Positions 51,043 to 61,496 of a DNA stretch of 64,000 nt are shown in pieces. How positions within the stretch are numbered: the stretch's first letter is position 1; each line of letters begins with the position of its first letter. Location of the stretch: assembly GCF_020616335.1 (NCBI RefSeq), contig NZ_CP085051.1, forward strand, positions 558,001-622,000. The letters run 5' to 3'. The notes beneath the pieces are model-generated. The model worked only from the letters and a program-made list of their open reading frames with translations. It ran no database searches and was not told the origin of the DNA. Both the position numbers and the translations under genes were made by a program. Source of the DNA: Corynebacterium uberis. Its GTDB lineage: Bacteria; Actinomycetota; Actinomycetes; Mycobacteriales; Mycobacteriaceae.

Positions 51043-52512
51043 ATGACTAGCGCGCAGGATCATCCCCAGGACACCACCAACGCCCCAGCCTTCAAGGTCG
51101 CCGACCTCTCCCTCGCGGAGGCGGGACGCCACCAGATTCGGCTAGCGGAACATGAAATGCCGGGGCTTATGGCGCTGCGCCGCGAGTATGCCGAGGAACA
51201 GCCGCTCGCCGGGGCGCGCATCGCCGGGTCGATCCACATGACCGTGCAGACCGCGGTGCTCATTGAGACGCTCACCGCGCTGGGCGCGCAGGTGCGCTGG
51301 GCATCCTGCAACATCTTTTCTACTGACGACGCCGCCGCCGCGGCCGTCGTGGTCGGCGACGGCACCCCGGACGATCCGCACGGGCCCGCCGTCTTCGCCT
51401 GGAAGGGCGAATCCCTCGACGAATACTGGTGGTGCCTCAACCAGGTATTTAGCTGGCCTGAGGGGCAAGAACCCAACATGATCCTCGACGACGGCGGCGA
51501 CGCCACCATGGCCGTGATCAAGGGCGTGGAATTTGAGCAGGCCGGCGCGGTGCCCCCGGCCCAAGATGCTGACTCCGACGAAGAGATCGCCTTCCGCGCC
51601 ATGCTCGCGGACACGCTCGCCGCCGACGCCACCAAGTGGGGCCGCATCGCGCAGAGCGTCAAGGGCGTCACCGAGGAAACCACCACCGGCGTGCACCGCC
51701 TCTACCACTTCGCGGCAGAGGGCGTCCTGCCCTTCCCGGCGATGAACGTCAACGACGCGGTGACCAAGTCCAAGTTTGATAACAAGTACGGCACCCGCCA
51801 CAGCCTCATCGACGGCATCAACCGCGCCACCGACATGCTCATGGGCGGAAAAAACGTGCTCATCTGCGGCTACGGTGACGTGGGCAAGGGCTGCGCCGAG
51901 GCGATGAAGGGCCAGGGGGCCCGCGTGAAGGTCACCGAGGCCGACCCCATCAACGCCCTCCAGGCGCTCATGGAAGGCTTCCCGGTGGTCACCGTCGATG
52001 AGGCCATCGCCGAAGCGGACATCGTGATCACCGCCACGGGCAACGTGGGCATCATCACCTTCGAGCAGATGCTCAAGATGAAGGATCACGCGGTCCTGGG
52101 CAACATCGGCCACTTTGACAATGAGATCGACATGGCCTCCCTGCTCCACCGCGACGACGTCTCCCGAGTCACCGTCAAGCCCCAGGTCGATGAGTTCACC
52201 CTGCCCAATGGGCGCTCCATCATCGTGCTGTCCGAGGGCCGCCTGCTCAACCTGGGCAACGCCACCGGACACCCCAGCTTTGTCATGTCCAACTCCTTCG
52301 CGGACCAGACCATCGCCCAGATCGAGCTGTTTACCAACGGCGCCAACTACGGCAATGACGTCTACCGGCTGCCCAAGATCCTCGACGAGAAGGTCGCCCG
52401 CATCCACGTCGAGGCCCTGGGCGGCAGCCTGACCGAGCTGACCAAGGAGCAGGCGGACTACATCGGCGTCGACGTCTCCGGGCCCTTCAAGCCGGAGCAC
52501 TACCGCTACTAA
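51043..52512 (+). CDS. sahH: S-adenosylhomocysteine hydrolase
   Basis: 489-residue NAD-dependent enzyme that splits S-adenosylhomocysteine into adenosine and homocysteine. Features: [60 protein letters not shown]-binding [32 protein letters not shown] and the C-terminal KPEHYRY. The actinobacterial/eukaryotic-type insertion around residues 150-190 is present. It is followed immediately by tmk (TAATG). Confidence 0.97.
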   Translation: MTSAQDHPQDTTNAPAFKVADLSLAEAGRHQIRLAEHEMPGLMALRREYAEEQPLAGARIAGSIHMTVQTAVLIETLTALGAQVRWASCNIFSTDDAAAAAVVVGDGTPDDPHGPAVFAWKGESLDEYWWCLNQVFSWPEGQEPNMILDDGGDATMAVIKGVEFEQAGAVPPAQDADSDEEIAFRAMLADTLAADATKWGRIAQSVKGVTEETTTGVHRLYHFAAEGVLPFPAMNVNDAVTKSKFDNKYGTRHSLIDGINRATDMLMGGKNVLICGYGDVGKGCAEAMKGQGARVKVTEADPINALQALMEGFPVVTVDEAIAEADIVITATGNVGIITFEQMLKMKDHAVLGNIGHFDNEIDMASLLHRDDVSRVTVKPQVDEFTLPNGRSIIVLSEGRLLNLGNATGHPSFVMSNSFADQTIAQIELFTNGANYGNDVYRLPKILDEKVARIHVEALGGSLTELTKEQADYIGVDVSGPFKPEHYRY

Positions 52513-53171
52513 TGCTCATTGCAATCGAGGGCATCGATGGTGCCGGCAAAAACACACTCGTCCACGCGCTGATCCCCCTGCTCACGCAGGCGGGATGCGC
52601 CACGGTGTCCGTATTATCCTTCCCCCGCTACGCCGAGAGCCAGGCCGCCCAACTCGCGGCGGCGGCCCTCCACGGCAGCGTGCCCGGAGTCGGCGAATCG
52701 CCGCTGGCCATGGCGGCCCTGTTCGCCCTCGACCGGGCGGGAGTGGCGGACTCGCTGCACGCGGCAGCTGCCGCGCCCGGGCAGGTGCTCCTGCTCGATC
52801 GCTATGTGGCGTCCAACGCCGCCTACACCGCCGCGCGCATCGCGGACCTGCCTGCCGCCCGCAGCACCATCGAGGAGATGGAGTTCGGACAGCTGGGGCT
52901 GCCGCCCGCGGACCTGACGGTGCTGCTGGATACGCCGCCGGAGACGGCGTCGCAACGCGCCCGCAACCGCGAGCACCACGACGAGAGCCGCACCCGCGAT
53001 CGCTACGAGCGCGATAGTCAACTCCAGCAGGCCACCTACGATGCCTACCAGCAATTGGCGCAACAGCAGTGGCAGGGCCCGTGGCTGGTAACCTCTAACG
53101 CAGCTGCGATCGTTGACAAGGCCCAGCACGTGGCGCCTGCAGCTTTCTGTGACGCGAAAGGACACAAGTAA
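52512..53171 (+). CDS. tmk: Thymidylate kinase
   Basis: 219-residue dTMP kinase. P-loop variant GIDGAGKNTLVHAL, DR motif LLLDRYVASNAAYTAAR and lid region NREHHDESRTRDRYERD. The P-loop Ser/Thr after Lys is replaced by Asn-Thr, as in mycobacterial Tmk (GVDGAGKRTL-type). It starts on the last base of the sahH stop codon and is followed by mtrA after 3 nt, so sahH-tmk-mtrA-mtrB-lpqB forms one long transcription unit. Confidence 0.94.
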   Translation: MLIAIEGIDGAGKNTLVHALIPLLTQAGCATVSVLSFPRYAESQAAQLAAAALHGSVPGVGESPLAMAALFALDRAGVADSLHAAAAAPGQVLLLDRYVASNAAYTAARIADLPAARSTIEEMEFGQLGLPPADLTVLLDTPPETASQRARNREHHDESRTRDRYERDSQLQQATYDAYQQLAQQQWQGPWLVTSNAAAIVDKAQHVAPAAFCDAKGHK

Positions 53172-53174
53172 GTC

Positions 53175-53855
53175 ATGGCCCCCAAGATCCTGGTCGTAGA
53201 CGATGACCCCGCGATCTCTGAGATGCTGACCATCGTCTTGGAAGGGGAGGGCTTTGACCCGGTCCCCGTCATGGACGGCATGGAGGCGATCGACGCCTTT
53301 GAAAGCGAACAGCCGGACCTCATCCTCCTGGACCTCATGCTCCCCGGGATGAACGGCGTGGACATTTGCCGCGCGATCCGCAAGCAGTCGACGGTTCCGA
53401 TCGTGATGCTCACCGCCAAGACGGACACCGTTGACGTGGTCGTGGGCCTGGAATCCGGGGCGGATGATTACATCACCAAGCCCTTCAAGCCGCAGGAACT
53501 GGTGGCGCGCATCCGCGCGCGCCTGCGCCGCACCGACAGCGAGGCCGTGGAAATCCTGGAGGTCGCCGACCTGGTCATCGATGTCTCCCAGCACATCGTG
53601 CGCCGCGGCACCGAGGAGATCGCGCTGACCCCCCTGGAGTTTGACCTCCTGGTGGAACTCGCGCGCAAGCCGCGTCAGGTGTTCTCGCGCGAAGAGCTGC
53701 TAGAAAAGGTCTGGGGATACCGCCATTCCTCAGACACCCGCCTGGTCAACGTCCATATTCAGCGCCTGCGCGCCAAGATTGAAAAGGACCCGGAAAACCC
53801 GCAGATCGTGGTCACCGTGCGCGGGGTGGGCTATAAGACCGGCCCCGGGGAATAG
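53175..53855 (+). CDS. mtrA: Two-component response regulator MtrA
   Basis: 226-residue OmpR-family regulator controlling cell-wall hydrolases, cell shape and osmotic response. The receiver domain (1-115) has the acidic pocket (VVDDD) and phospho-acceptor D53 in LILLDLMLPG; T and K switch residues appear as MLTAK and ITKPF. The winged-helix domain (~130-226) ends with RGVGYKTGPGE. mtrB follows after 11 nt. Confidence 0.97.
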   Translation: MAPKILVVDDDPAISEMLTIVLEGEGFDPVPVMDGMEAIDAFESEQPDLILLDLMLPGMNGVDICRAIRKQSTVPIVMLTAKTDTVDVVVGLESGADDYITKPFKPQELVARIRARLRRTDSEAVEILEVADLVIDVSQHIVRRGTEEIALTPLEFDLLVELARKPRQVFSREELLEKVWGYRHSSDTRLVNVHIQRLRAKIEKDPENPQIVVTVRGVGYKTGPGE

Positions 53856-53866
53856 GGAGCGCGCGG

Positions 53867-55426
53867 GTGAAAGAGTGGTTCGCCGGGCTGCGTGATCGCG
53901 TCGCGGAGGCGTGGCGCACCTCGCTCCAGGTGCGCGTCATCGGCTCCATCTTTGCGGCGACGTCCCTAGTGATGCTGATCCTGGGCATGGCCATGACCTC
54001 GGTGGTCACGCAGCGGCTGGTTGACCAGGAGCTGGAAAACGCGCAGTCGGAGATCACCCGGGCGCGGGCGGCCGTCGAGCAGCAGATCAGCTCCACCTCG
54101 ACGGGCAGCTCTACCCAGGCGCGCGTCAATTCCGCCCGGGCGGTGCTGACCAGCCGCGCCGGCCAGGAGCCCGATTCCTCCTCCCCCTATCAGCCGGTGT
54201 TGTTGGTGGCTGACCGCGGGGGGACCGTGACCACCGCCCCGGAGAATTACACCATCCCGGAAAAGCTGCGCCACTTTGTTGATGAAGGCACCATCGCCTA
54301 CCAGTTCTCCCCGGTGCAACTATCCGACGGCTCCCGCTATCACGCGCTGATCATTGGCACCCCCACCGACTCGGACATCCCCGGCCTCCAGGTCTACCTG
54401 GTCCTGTCCACCAGCAAGGACGAAAACACCCTGGCCATCATGCGCGGACTCATCGCCGCGGCGGTAGTGGTGGTCCTGGTGCTGCTCGTGGGCATCTCCT
54501 GGCTGTTCTCCCAGCAGGTCATCACCCCCGTGCGCTCCGCGTCACGCATCGCCGAACGGCTTGCCGCCGGCCACCTGCGCGAGCGCATGTCGGTCGAGGG
54601 CGAGGACGAAATGGCCCGCCTGGCGGTCAGCTTCAACTCCATGGCCGAATCGCTGTCCAAACAGATCAACCAGCTCAAGGAATACGGGGACCTGCAACGG
54701 CAGTTCACCTCGGACGTCTCCCACGAGCTGCGCACCCCGCTGACCACGGTGCGCATGGCCGCGGACATGATCGCCATGAAATCCGAGGACTTCGACGCTG
54801 GGACCAAGCGCGCCACGGAGCTGATGGTCGCGGAGCTGGATCGCTTCGAGGACCTGCTCGGTGACCTGCTGGAGATTTCGCGTCACGACGCCGGCGTTGC
54901 GGACCTCAGCGAAACCCAACTGGATGTGCGGTTGTGCATCAAGGACGCCTGGCGGCAAGTCGAACACCTCGCCACGGAGCTGGGCATCGAATTCAGCTTC
55001 ATCGGCTCCCAAGACCCCGACCAGCCGCTGACCATCACCGGGGATTCGCGCCGCATCGAAAGGGTGCTGCGCAACCTGCTGGCCAACGCCATCGACCACT
55101 CGGAAGGCAACCCCGTGGTGGTCAACTGGGCAGGCAACGATGAGGCCGTCGCCATCACCGTCACCGACCACGGCGTCGGCCTGAAAGAAGGGCAAGAAGA
55201 CCTGGTGTTCAACCGGTTCTGGCGCGCCGACCCCTCCCGCAAACGCCACTCCGGCGGCACCGGGCTGGGCCTGGCTATCGCCCAGGAGGACTCCGCCCTG
55301 CACGGCGGGCGTCTCGACGCCGCCGGTACCTATGGCGTTGGTTCCCAGTTCCGGCTGACCCTGCCGCGCACGCCGAACGCGCCCTACCAGACCAGCCCGC
55401 TTGACCTGGAGGCCCCCACATCATGA
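53867..55426 (+). CDS. mtrB: Sensor histidine kinase MtrB
   Basis: 519-residue membrane kinase. Two transmembrane helices (~22-45 and ~190-213) flank an extracytoplasmic sensor domain; a HAMP domain (~215-268) leads to HisKA with H286 in SDVSHELRTPLTTVRM and an HATPase_c domain (N-box RVLRNLLANAIDHSEG, GHGVGL-type G1 as DHGVGL, GGTGLGLAIA). GTG start with GGGAG upstream. It overlaps lpqB by 4 nt. Confidence 0.96.
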   Translation: MKEWFAGLRDRVAEAWRTSLQVRVIGSIFAATSLVMLILGMAMTSVVTQRLVDQELENAQSEITRARAAVEQQISSTSTGSSTQARVNSARAVLTSRAGQEPDSSSPYQPVLLVADRGGTVTTAPENYTIPEKLRHFVDEGTIAYQFSPVQLSDGSRYHALIIGTPTDSDIPGLQVYLVLSTSKDENTLAIMRGLIAAAVVVVLVLLVGISWLFSQQVITPVRSASRIAERLAAGHLRERMSVEGEDEMARLAVSFNSMAESLSKQINQLKEYGDLQRQFTSDVSHELRTPLTTVRMAADMIAMKSEDFDAGTKRATELMVAELDRFEDLLGDLLEISRHDAGVADLSETQLDVRLCIKDAWRQVEHLATELGIEFSFIGSQDPDQPLTITGDSRRIERVLRNLLANAIDHSEGNPVVVNWAGNDEAVAITVTDHGVGLKEGQEDLVFNRFWRADPSRKRHSGGTGLGLAIAQEDSALHGGRLDAAGTYGVGSQFRLTLPRTPNAPYQTSPLDLEAPTS

Positions 55427-57255
55427 TCAGCTCTTCGCCCCACGTTCCTGGCCCCCGTGGCCTGACCGCGCGCCGTTGGCGGGCTGTGGCCTGCGTGACG
55501 GCGGTGGCGCTGGGGGCGGCGTCGTGTAGCTCCCTGCCCACCTACACCGAGCCGAAGGTCCTCGAGTCCTTCTCACCCGCGCAGCCGGAGGCGCAATCCT
55601 TCGCACCCGGGCCGGATCGGGCACCCGACCTGCTCTTACATGACTTTTTCTCCGCCTCCTCCCAGCCGGCGCAGGCCTACCAGGCCGCCCGCGCATTCCT
55701 GGCAGACGATGACGCCATCCAGCGCTGGCCCAGCGGCAATGACATCATCGTGGTCGACCAGCTGGACTTCAGCACCAAACCAGGCGCCACGGACAGTGCC
55801 CAAGAGTTTGCCGTCAAGGGCAACATCATCGGTCGCCTCGACCGCTCCGGGGCGTTTCGCCCCGACAGCCAGCGCTTCGACGCCTCGGTGCGCATGGAGA
55901 AAAACCGCGACGGCCAATGGCGCATCACCTCCGTGCCGCCGGAGGTCATCATCGACCGCACCGAACTGCGCAACCACTACGAGCCGCAGCGGCTGTTCTA
56001 CCTCGACGCCAACGAGTCCGCCCTGGTGGGGGACCGGCGGTGGGTCTTCTCGGGGCAAAAGAACATCGACGACGTCCTCATGGGCCTGCTCGCCCACGGG
56101 CCAAGCCAGCGCATCGCCCCAGCCGTGAGCTACCACCTGCCCGAAGACGCCGTCTACATGGGCTCAGAAGGCGGCGTCTACCGCTTTTCTGGATTCAGCT
56201 CGCTCAACCGGGAACAACGCATGCACTTTGGCGCGCAGGTGGTGTGGACGCTGGCAGAAAACTCCATCCCCGGCCCCTATGAGATAGAGCTGGACGGCGC
56301 CCCGCTGGCTGAAGGCCGCGAGCGGCTGACCACCGACGACTTCGCCGACTTCAACCCCACCTCCGCCGCCACCTCCACCGCGCCGCTTTACGCGCTGACC
56401 AGCCAGGGCCAGGTGATGAAGGTGGCGGCCAACGCCGCCGAGCGGGTAGACGGACCCCTCGCGGACGTCGGCCCGGTGGAGCGCGCAGATATCACGGCCG
56501 CCGGGGCGGCAGCGGTGGTGCGCCGGGCAGGAGACCGCGATGAGCTGCTCCTGGGCACGCTCAGCGGCGGGCCCTTTAGCTCCGGGCTCAAGGCCAGGAA
56601 GATCTCGCGGCCCAGCATGGAGGACAACGCCCAGGCCGCCTGGGCCGTCGTGGACGGCCACGAGGTGGTGCGCGTGGTGCGCTCCTCCAGCAGCGGCGAG
56701 GTGGTCCACTCCACCGTGAGCCTGGCGGACGTCGAAGAGGACCTGGGGCTGGGTGCCGCGGGAGACGATTCTTCTCCGAGCGGCCGGCAACCCAGCTCCC
56801 CCGGGCAGAAATCTTCCCGTGTCATCGAGGAGGTCCGCTTGTCCTGCTCCGGGGCGCGCCTGGCCATGCTGGTCAGCGGCCACGTCTACGTCGGCGTGGT
56901 CAAGCGTACGGAGTCCGGTGCCCGGTCCGTGGTTAACGTCATCGAGTTGGCACCGCAGCTGGCCGGGCAGGCCACGGCTCTGGCCTGGAATGCGGATGGC
57001 TCTTTGCTGGTGGGGACTTCTGTGCCAGAAAGCCCGGTGTTCCGGGTCGAAGACGACGGCTCAGAGACGCGCAACCTCAACTCCGTGAGCGTCAGCCCGC
57101 CCGTGGAGGCAATAGCCAGCACTCCGGGCACGCTCTACCTCACGGACGCGCAGGCGCTACGCCAGCTCTCGGTGGACCCGTCCAATGAGGGTTCCTTCTG
57201 GCGGGAGGTCCAGGGATTGCAGGGCACGAAGGCGACGCCGCTCGTGGTGCACTAG
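55423..57255 (+). CDS. lpqB: MtrAB-associated lipoprotein LpqB
   Basis: 610-residue lipoprotein that interacts with MtrB and tunes MtrA activity. The signal peptide ends in a lipobox (GAASC, Cys about residue 35). The N-terminal GerMN-like domain (about 60-300) and the C-terminal beta-propeller-like LpqB domain (about 320-610; ITAAGAAAVVRRAGDRDELLLGTLSG, ALAWNADGSLLVGT) follow. It is translationally coupled to mtrB. Confidence 0.95.
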   Translation: MISSSPHVPGPRGLTARRWRAVACVTAVALGAASCSSLPTYTEPKVLESFSPAQPEAQSFAPGPDRAPDLLLHDFFSASSQPAQAYQAARAFLADDDAIQRWPSGNDIIVVDQLDFSTKPGATDSAQEFAVKGNIIGRLDRSGAFRPDSQRFDASVRMEKNRDGQWRITSVPPEVIIDRTELRNHYEPQRLFYLDANESALVGDRRWVFSGQKNIDDVLMGLLAHGPSQRIAPAVSYHLPEDAVYMGSEGGVYRFSGFSSLNREQRMHFGAQVVWTLAENSIPGPYEIELDGAPLAEGRERLTTDDFADFNPTSAATSTAPLYALTSQGQVMKVAANAAERVDGPLADVGPVERADITAAGAAAVVRRAGDRDELLLGTLSGGPFSSGLKARKISRPSMEDNAQAAWAVVDGHEVVRVVRSSSSGEVVHSTVSLADVEEDLGLGAAGDDSSPSGRQPSSPGQKSSRVIEEVRLSCSGARLAMLVSGHVYVGVVKRTESGARSVVNVIELAPQLAGQATALAWNADGSLLVGTSVPESPVFRVEDDGSETRNLNSVSVSPPVEAIASTPGTLYLTDAQALRQLSVDPSNEGSFWREVQGLQGTKATPLVVH

Positions 57256-57324
57256 GGTGGGTGCACCGGGGCGGGTGCGCGTCAGCTGGCACGAACGGCA
57301 CAACTAGGCAGCAGGAGGGTGGCT

Positions 57325-57942
57325 GTGGCGGGGATCGGGGAGCTGATCTTTCCGCGGTCCTGCGCGGGCTGCGGCCGCCCCGGGGCGGTGTTGTGCGCCC
57401 AGTGCCGTCGGGAGTTTCAAACCCCACCCGTGCGGGTCTTTCCGCCGGTCGATCCGCTGGTTCCGGTGTTTTCCTTGGGCCCGTGGTCCGATCCGCGCAG
57501 GGGCGTCGTTGTGCAGATGAAAGAGCAGGGCAACAAGGCTGTGCGCCCGCTTATCGGTGCGGTGGTGGCCGCCGCGGTGGCAACCTTGCAGGCGCGCGGC
57601 GAGCTCGATGCGACGCAGCTGGTGTTAGTCCCGGCGCCGACCCTGCCCGCGCACGCCCGACTGCGCGGCGGCGATCACGTCACGCAGGTGTGCCGGGCGT
57701 CTGGCCTGCCTACTGCTGCGGTCTTAAGCTACGGCGTCCGCGTGCGCGATCAGTCGGGTTTGAGCGCGCAGGAGCGCCGCCACAATCTCGCGGGTGCCGT
57801 CACGCTGGCGGGGGCACCGCGTGGCTGGGTGGTGCTTGTCGACGACGTGGTCACCACCGGTTCCACACTCCAGGCCAGTTGCGCCCGTCTTCTTGCCGCG
57901 GGGGTAGCGGTGCGCGCGGCGCTGACCTTGGCACATGCGTAA
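57325..57942 (+). CDS. ComF family phosphoribosyltransferase-like protein
   Basis: 205 residues. An N-terminal zinc-ribbon pair (CAGCGRPGAVLCAQCR) is followed by a phosphoribosyltransferase fold with the PRPP-binding motif VVLVDDVVTTGSTL. ComF proteins take part in DNA uptake in competent bacteria; in actinobacteria the role is undefined. GTG 57325 is chosen since it lies 6 nt after AGGAGG, whereas GTG 57319 touches it. Confidence 0.9.
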   Translation: MAGIGELIFPRSCAGCGRPGAVLCAQCRREFQTPPVRVFPPVDPLVPVFSLGPWSDPRRGVVVQMKEQGNKAVRPLIGAVVAAAVATLQARGELDATQLVLVPAPTLPAHARLRGGDHVTQVCRASGLPTAAVLSYGVRVRDQSGLSAQERRHNLAGAVTLAGAPRGWVVLVDDVVTTGSTLQASCARLLAAGVAVRAALTLAHA

Positions 57943-57971
57943 GACCAAACCCCTCGGTGGGGCAGCGAGGG

Positions 57972-57977
57972 TAGGGT
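57972..57977 (+). promoter_or_regulatory. Candidate -10 element of hpf
   Basis: TAGGGT, giving a leader of about 38 nt with the ribosome-binding site GGGAGG. Confidence 0.4.
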
Positions 57978-58021
57978 AAAAGGCGAGACAGAAGTCCCAC
58001 CAACCTAGGGAGGTAAAGCAG

Positions 58022-58687
58022 ATGTCTGATGCTGCTGAGCACGCCGAGACGCTAAGCCCGGAGGCCCGGGTTTCCATCACCGGCCGAAACGTTGAGGTCC
58101 CCGAACACTTCGCCGAGCGGGTCAACTCCAAGCTGGCAAAGATCGAGAAGCTCGACCCCACGCTCACCTTCTTCCACGTTGAGCTCCAGCACGAGCCCAA
58201 TCCGCGCCGGGAGTCCCAGGCGGATCGCATTCAGATCACCGCCACGGGCAAGGGCCACATCGCCCGCGCGGAAGCGAAGGAAGATAGCTTCTACGCAGCC
58301 CTGGAAACTGCCCTAGGCAAGATGCAGCGCTCGCTGCGTAAGGTCAAGGCGCGTCGTTCCATCGCCCAGTCCGGTCACCGCGCACCGAAGGGCGCCGGGG
58401 AGCTGGCTGCGGGCCTGGCCCATGAGGCAGAGCGGGCCCGGGAAAACCAGGGGCAATATGATGTTGACCCCTACGCGGACCAGATCGAAGAGTCCCTGCC
58501 CGGCCGCATCGTGCGTACCAAGGAGCACCCGGCCACCCCGATGAGCGTGGATGACGCCCTGTCTGAGATGGAGCTGGTGGGACATGATTTCTACCTCTTC
58601 GTCGATGAAGAGACGCAGCGTCCGTCGGTGGTGTATCGCCGGCACGCCTATGACTACGGTCTGATCTCCCTGACCGAGGAGAACTAA
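58022..58687 (+). CDS. hpf: Ribosome hibernation promoting factor (long form)
   Basis: 221 residues. The N-terminal ribosome-binding domain (about 12-115; VSITGRNVEVPEHFAERVNSKLAKIEKL) and the C-terminal dimerisation domain (about 155-215; RTKEHPATPMSVDDALSEMELVGHDFYLFVDEETQRPSVVYRR) are both present, the form that produces 100S ribosome dimers. It is followed by a strong hairpin and secA. Confidence 0.95.
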   Translation: MSDAAEHAETLSPEARVSITGRNVEVPEHFAERVNSKLAKIEKLDPTLTFFHVELQHEPNPRRESQADRIQITATGKGHIARAEAKEDSFYAALETALGKMQRSLRKVKARRSIAQSGHRAPKGAGELAAGLAHEAERARENQGQYDVDPYADQIEESLPGRIVRTKEHPATPMSVDDALSEMELVGHDFYLFVDEETQRPSVVYRRHAYDYGLISLTEEN

Positions 58688-58711
58688 GGCCGTCCTTGTT
58701 TGACCACCGCG

Positions 58712-58748
58712 CCGCTCCCTGTCTTTCCTGCCGGAAAGCGGGGGGCGG
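58712..58748 (+). terminator. Terminator after hpf
   Basis: Two-part stem: outer CCGCTCCC/GGGGGCGG (with one T-G wobble) and inner CTTTCC/GGAAAG with a TGCC loop. Only a weak T-run follows. Confidence 0.55.
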
Positions 58749-58750
58749 TG

Positions 58751-58781
58751 TTGCTGCTGTGCTAGTGTTCCCCCGTACACT
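58751..58781 (+). promoter_or_regulatory. Candidate promoter of secA
   Basis: TTGCTG (58751-58756), 19-bp spacer, TACACT (58776-58781); the leader would be about 70 nt. Confidence 0.4.
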
Positions 58782-58856
58782 ACCAACGGATCTTATGCAC
58801 CATTTACCTCTGCGGGGCATGAACCTCTGCGAGACCGAAATGAAGGATTGTTAGAC

Positions 58857-61385
58857 GTGCTTGGACTGTCGAAGCTGCTGCGTGCCGGCGAGGGCCGTAC
58901 CGTCAAGGAACTGAAGAAGATCGCGGACAAAGTCATCGCGCTCGAGGACGATTACGCCGCGCTGAGCGATGAGGAGCTCAAGGCCACCACAGCCGAGCTG
59001 AAGAAGCGCCTGGACAACGGTGAGACGCTAGAAGACATCAAGCTAGATGCCTTTGCTGCGGCCCGCGAGGCTTCCTGGCGCGTGCTCGGCCAGAAGCACT
59101 TCCCGGTGCAGATTATGGGCGGCGCCGCCCTGCACAATGGGTTCGTCGCAGAGATGGCCACCGGTGAGGGCAAGACCCTGACCTGTGTGCTGCCCGCCTA
59201 TCTCAACGCCCTGGAGGGCAAGGGCGTGCACGTGGTCACGGTCAATGACTACCTGGCTAAGCGCGACGCCGAGTGGATGGGCCGCGTCCACCGCTTCATG
59301 GGCCTTGAGGTGGGAGTGATCCTGTCTGACATGCGCCCCGAGGAGCGGCGCAAGGCTTACGCTGCGGACATCACCTATGGCACGAACAATGAGTTCGGTT
59401 TTGATTACCTGCGCGACAACATGGTGCGTTCCCTCAACGAGGCCGTGCAGCGCGGCCACCACTACGCCATCGTCGATGAGGTTGACTCGATCCTTATCGA
59501 CGAAGCCCGTACCCCGCTGATCATCTCCGGCCCGGTCAACGGCTCGTCGGAATTCTTCAGCGTCTTCGCACAGCTGGCCCCGCGCATGCGGGAGGGGACC
59601 CACTATGAGGTGGATCGCCGCAAGCGCACGGTGGGCATCCTGGAAGATGGCGTGAGCTTCGTGGAGGACCAGCTGGGCATTGATAACCTCTACGCCCCGG
59701 AGAACTCGCAGCTGGTCAGCTACCTCAATAACGCCATTAAGGCCAAGGAGCTCTTTGAGACGGACAAGGATTACATTGTCCGCAACGGCGAGGTGCTCAT
59801 CGTTGACTCCTTCACCGGTCGCGTGCTGTCCGGGCGCCGCTACAACGAGGGCATGCACCAGGCCATCGAGGCCAAGGAAGGGGTGGAGATCAAAAATGAG
59901 AACCAGACCCTGGCCACGGTGACTCTCCAGAACTACTTCCGCCTCTACGACAAGCTCGCCGGCATGACCGGTACGGCCGAGACTGAGGCCGCGGAGCTGA
60001 ACCAGATTTACAAGCTCAACGTGGTAGCCATCCCGACCAACCGCCCCAACCAGCGCACCGACCACGCTGACCGCGTGTACAAGACGCAGGAGGCGAAGTT
60101 CGCGGCGGTGGCTGATGATATTGCTGAGCGCCAGGCCAAGGGCCAGCCGGTGCTGGTGGGTACCACCTCGGTGGAGCGCTCGGAGTACCTGTCTGAGCTG
60201 CTCAAGCGGCGGGGGATTAAGCACAACGTGCTCAACGCCAAGCACCATGAGCAGGAGGCGCAGATCGTTGCGCAGGCGGGGCTTCCGGGCGCGGTGACGG
60301 TGGCCACGAACATGGCTGGTCGTGGTACGGACATCGTGCTGGGCGGCAACTCCGATATCTTGCTGGACATCCGGCTGCGCGACCGCGGCCTGGACCCGGT
60401 CGAGGATGAGGAGGCCTACCAGCAGGCCTGGGAGGCCGAGCTGGAGGGCTCGAAGGAGCGCACGCAGCGCCTGGGCGACCGGGTGCGGGAGGCCGGCGGC
60501 CTGTGCGTGATTGGTACGGAGCGCCACGAGTCGCGCCGTATTGATAACCAGCTGCGTGGTCGTTCCGCCCGTCAGGGTGACCCCGGCGAGACGCGGTTCT
60601 ACCTGTCGATGCGCGATGACCTCATGGTGCGCTTTGTGGGCCAGTCCATGGAGAACATGATGAACCGGCTCAACGTGCCGGATGATGTGCCCATCGAGGC
60701 CAAGATGGTGACCAACTCCATCAAGGGCGCGCAGACTCAGGTGGAGAACCAGAACTTTGAGATGCGCAAGAACGTGCTCAAGTATGACGAGGTTCTCAAC
60801 GAGCAGCGCAAGGTCATCTACCGGGAGCGCAAGGAGATCCTGGAGGCCACGGACATCCGCGAGTACATCCAGCACATGATCGATGAGACGGTGGGCGCCT
60901 ACGTCGATGGCGCGACCGCGGTCGGTTACGTGGAGGACTGGGACTTAGACGAGCTGTGGCACGCCCTGGAGTCCCTCTACGGGCCTTCCTTCGGGTGGCG
61001 TGAGCTGCTTGACGGATCGGAGTACGGCGCCCCCGGTGAGCTGTCTGCCACGGACCTCAAGCGCGCTCTGCTTGCCGACGCCCACGCCCAGTACGCCGAG
61101 CTGGAGAGCAACGTCGCCGCCGTCGGTGGCGATGACCAAATGCGCGAGGTCGAGCGCATGATCATTCTTCCGGTCATCGACCAGAAGTGGCGTGAGCACC
61201 TCTATGAGATGGACTACCTCAAGGAGGGCATTGGCCTGCGCGCGATGGCGCAGCGCGACCCGCTGGTGGAATACCAGAAGGAAGGCGGCGAGATGTTCCG
61301 CGCGATGAATGACGCCATCAAGGAAGAGACCGTGCGCCAGCTGTTCTTGCTGCGCAAGCAGTTCGCCGCACCGCAGGAGGCCTAG
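58857..61385 (+). CDS. secA: Preprotein translocase ATPase SecA
   Basis: 842-residue motor of Sec-dependent export. Walker A ATGEGKTL (101-108), Walker [17 protein letters not shown], motif [14 protein letters not shown] and [13 protein letters not shown] (helicase motif VI) are intact; the C-terminal zinc-binding tail of E. coli SecA is absent, as in actinobacterial SecA1. GTG 58857 ([13 protein letters not shown]) is chosen by comparison with C. glutamicum; a TTG 9 nt earlier is possible. The protein ends KQFAAPQEA. Confidence 0.97.
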   Translation: MLGLSKLLRAGEGRTVKELKKIADKVIALEDDYAALSDEELKATTAELKKRLDNGETLEDIKLDAFAAAREASWRVLGQKHFPVQIMGGAALHNGFVAEMATGEGKTLTCVLPAYLNALEGKGVHVVTVNDYLAKRDAEWMGRVHRFMGLEVGVILSDMRPEERRKAYAADITYGTNNEFGFDYLRDNMVRSLNEAVQRGHHYAIVDEVDSILIDEARTPLIISGPVNGSSEFFSVFAQLAPRMREGTHYEVDRRKRTVGILEDGVSFVEDQLGIDNLYAPENSQLVSYLNNAIKAKELFETDKDYIVRNGEVLIVDSFTGRVLSGRRYNEGMHQAIEAKEGVEIKNENQTLATVTLQNYFRLYDKLAGMTGTAETEAAELNQIYKLNVVAIPTNRPNQRTDHADRVYKTQEAKFAAVADDIAERQAKGQPVLVGTTSVERSEYLSELLKRRGIKHNVLNAKHHEQEAQIVAQAGLPGAVTVATNMAGRGTDIVLGGNSDILLDIRLRDRGLDPVEDEEAYQQAWEAELEGSKERTQRLGDRVREAGGLCVIGTERHESRRIDNQLRGRSARQGDPGETRFYLSMRDDLMVRFVGQSMENMMNRLNVPDDVPIEAKMVTNSIKGAQTQVENQNFEMRKNVLKYDEVLNEQRKVIYRERKEILEATDIREYIQHMIDETVGAYVDGATAVGYVEDWDLDELWHALESLYGPSFGWRELLDGSEYGAPGELSATDLKRALLADAHAQYAELESNVAAVGGDDQMREVERMIILPVIDQKWREHLYEMDYLKEGIGLRAMAQRDPLVEYQKEGGEMFRAMNDAIKEETVRQLFLLRKQFAAPQEA

Positions 61386-61444
61386 GCTTTAGGCCCAGCC
61401 AGCCACGTACCGCAGCGACCTGCCGGCAGAGCGAAATGCCAGCA

Positions 61445-61496
61445 CCACCGGGCGCGTGCGCATCCCAGGAACTTAGGGGTGCGGCGCGCCCGGTGG
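61445..61496. terminator. Large inverted repeat between convergent secA and the Rv3235-like gene
   Basis: Perfect 12-bp arms CCACCGGGCGCG and CGCGCCCGGTGG, with inner pairing of GCATCCC and GGGGTGC around a small loop. It lies at the convergent gene ends and overlaps the last codons of the Rv3235-like gene, where it probably stops both transcripts. Confidence 0.7.

Noticed and set aside
59043..60875. 610-codon minus-strand open frame opposite secA
   Set aside because: Antisense shadow of secA.
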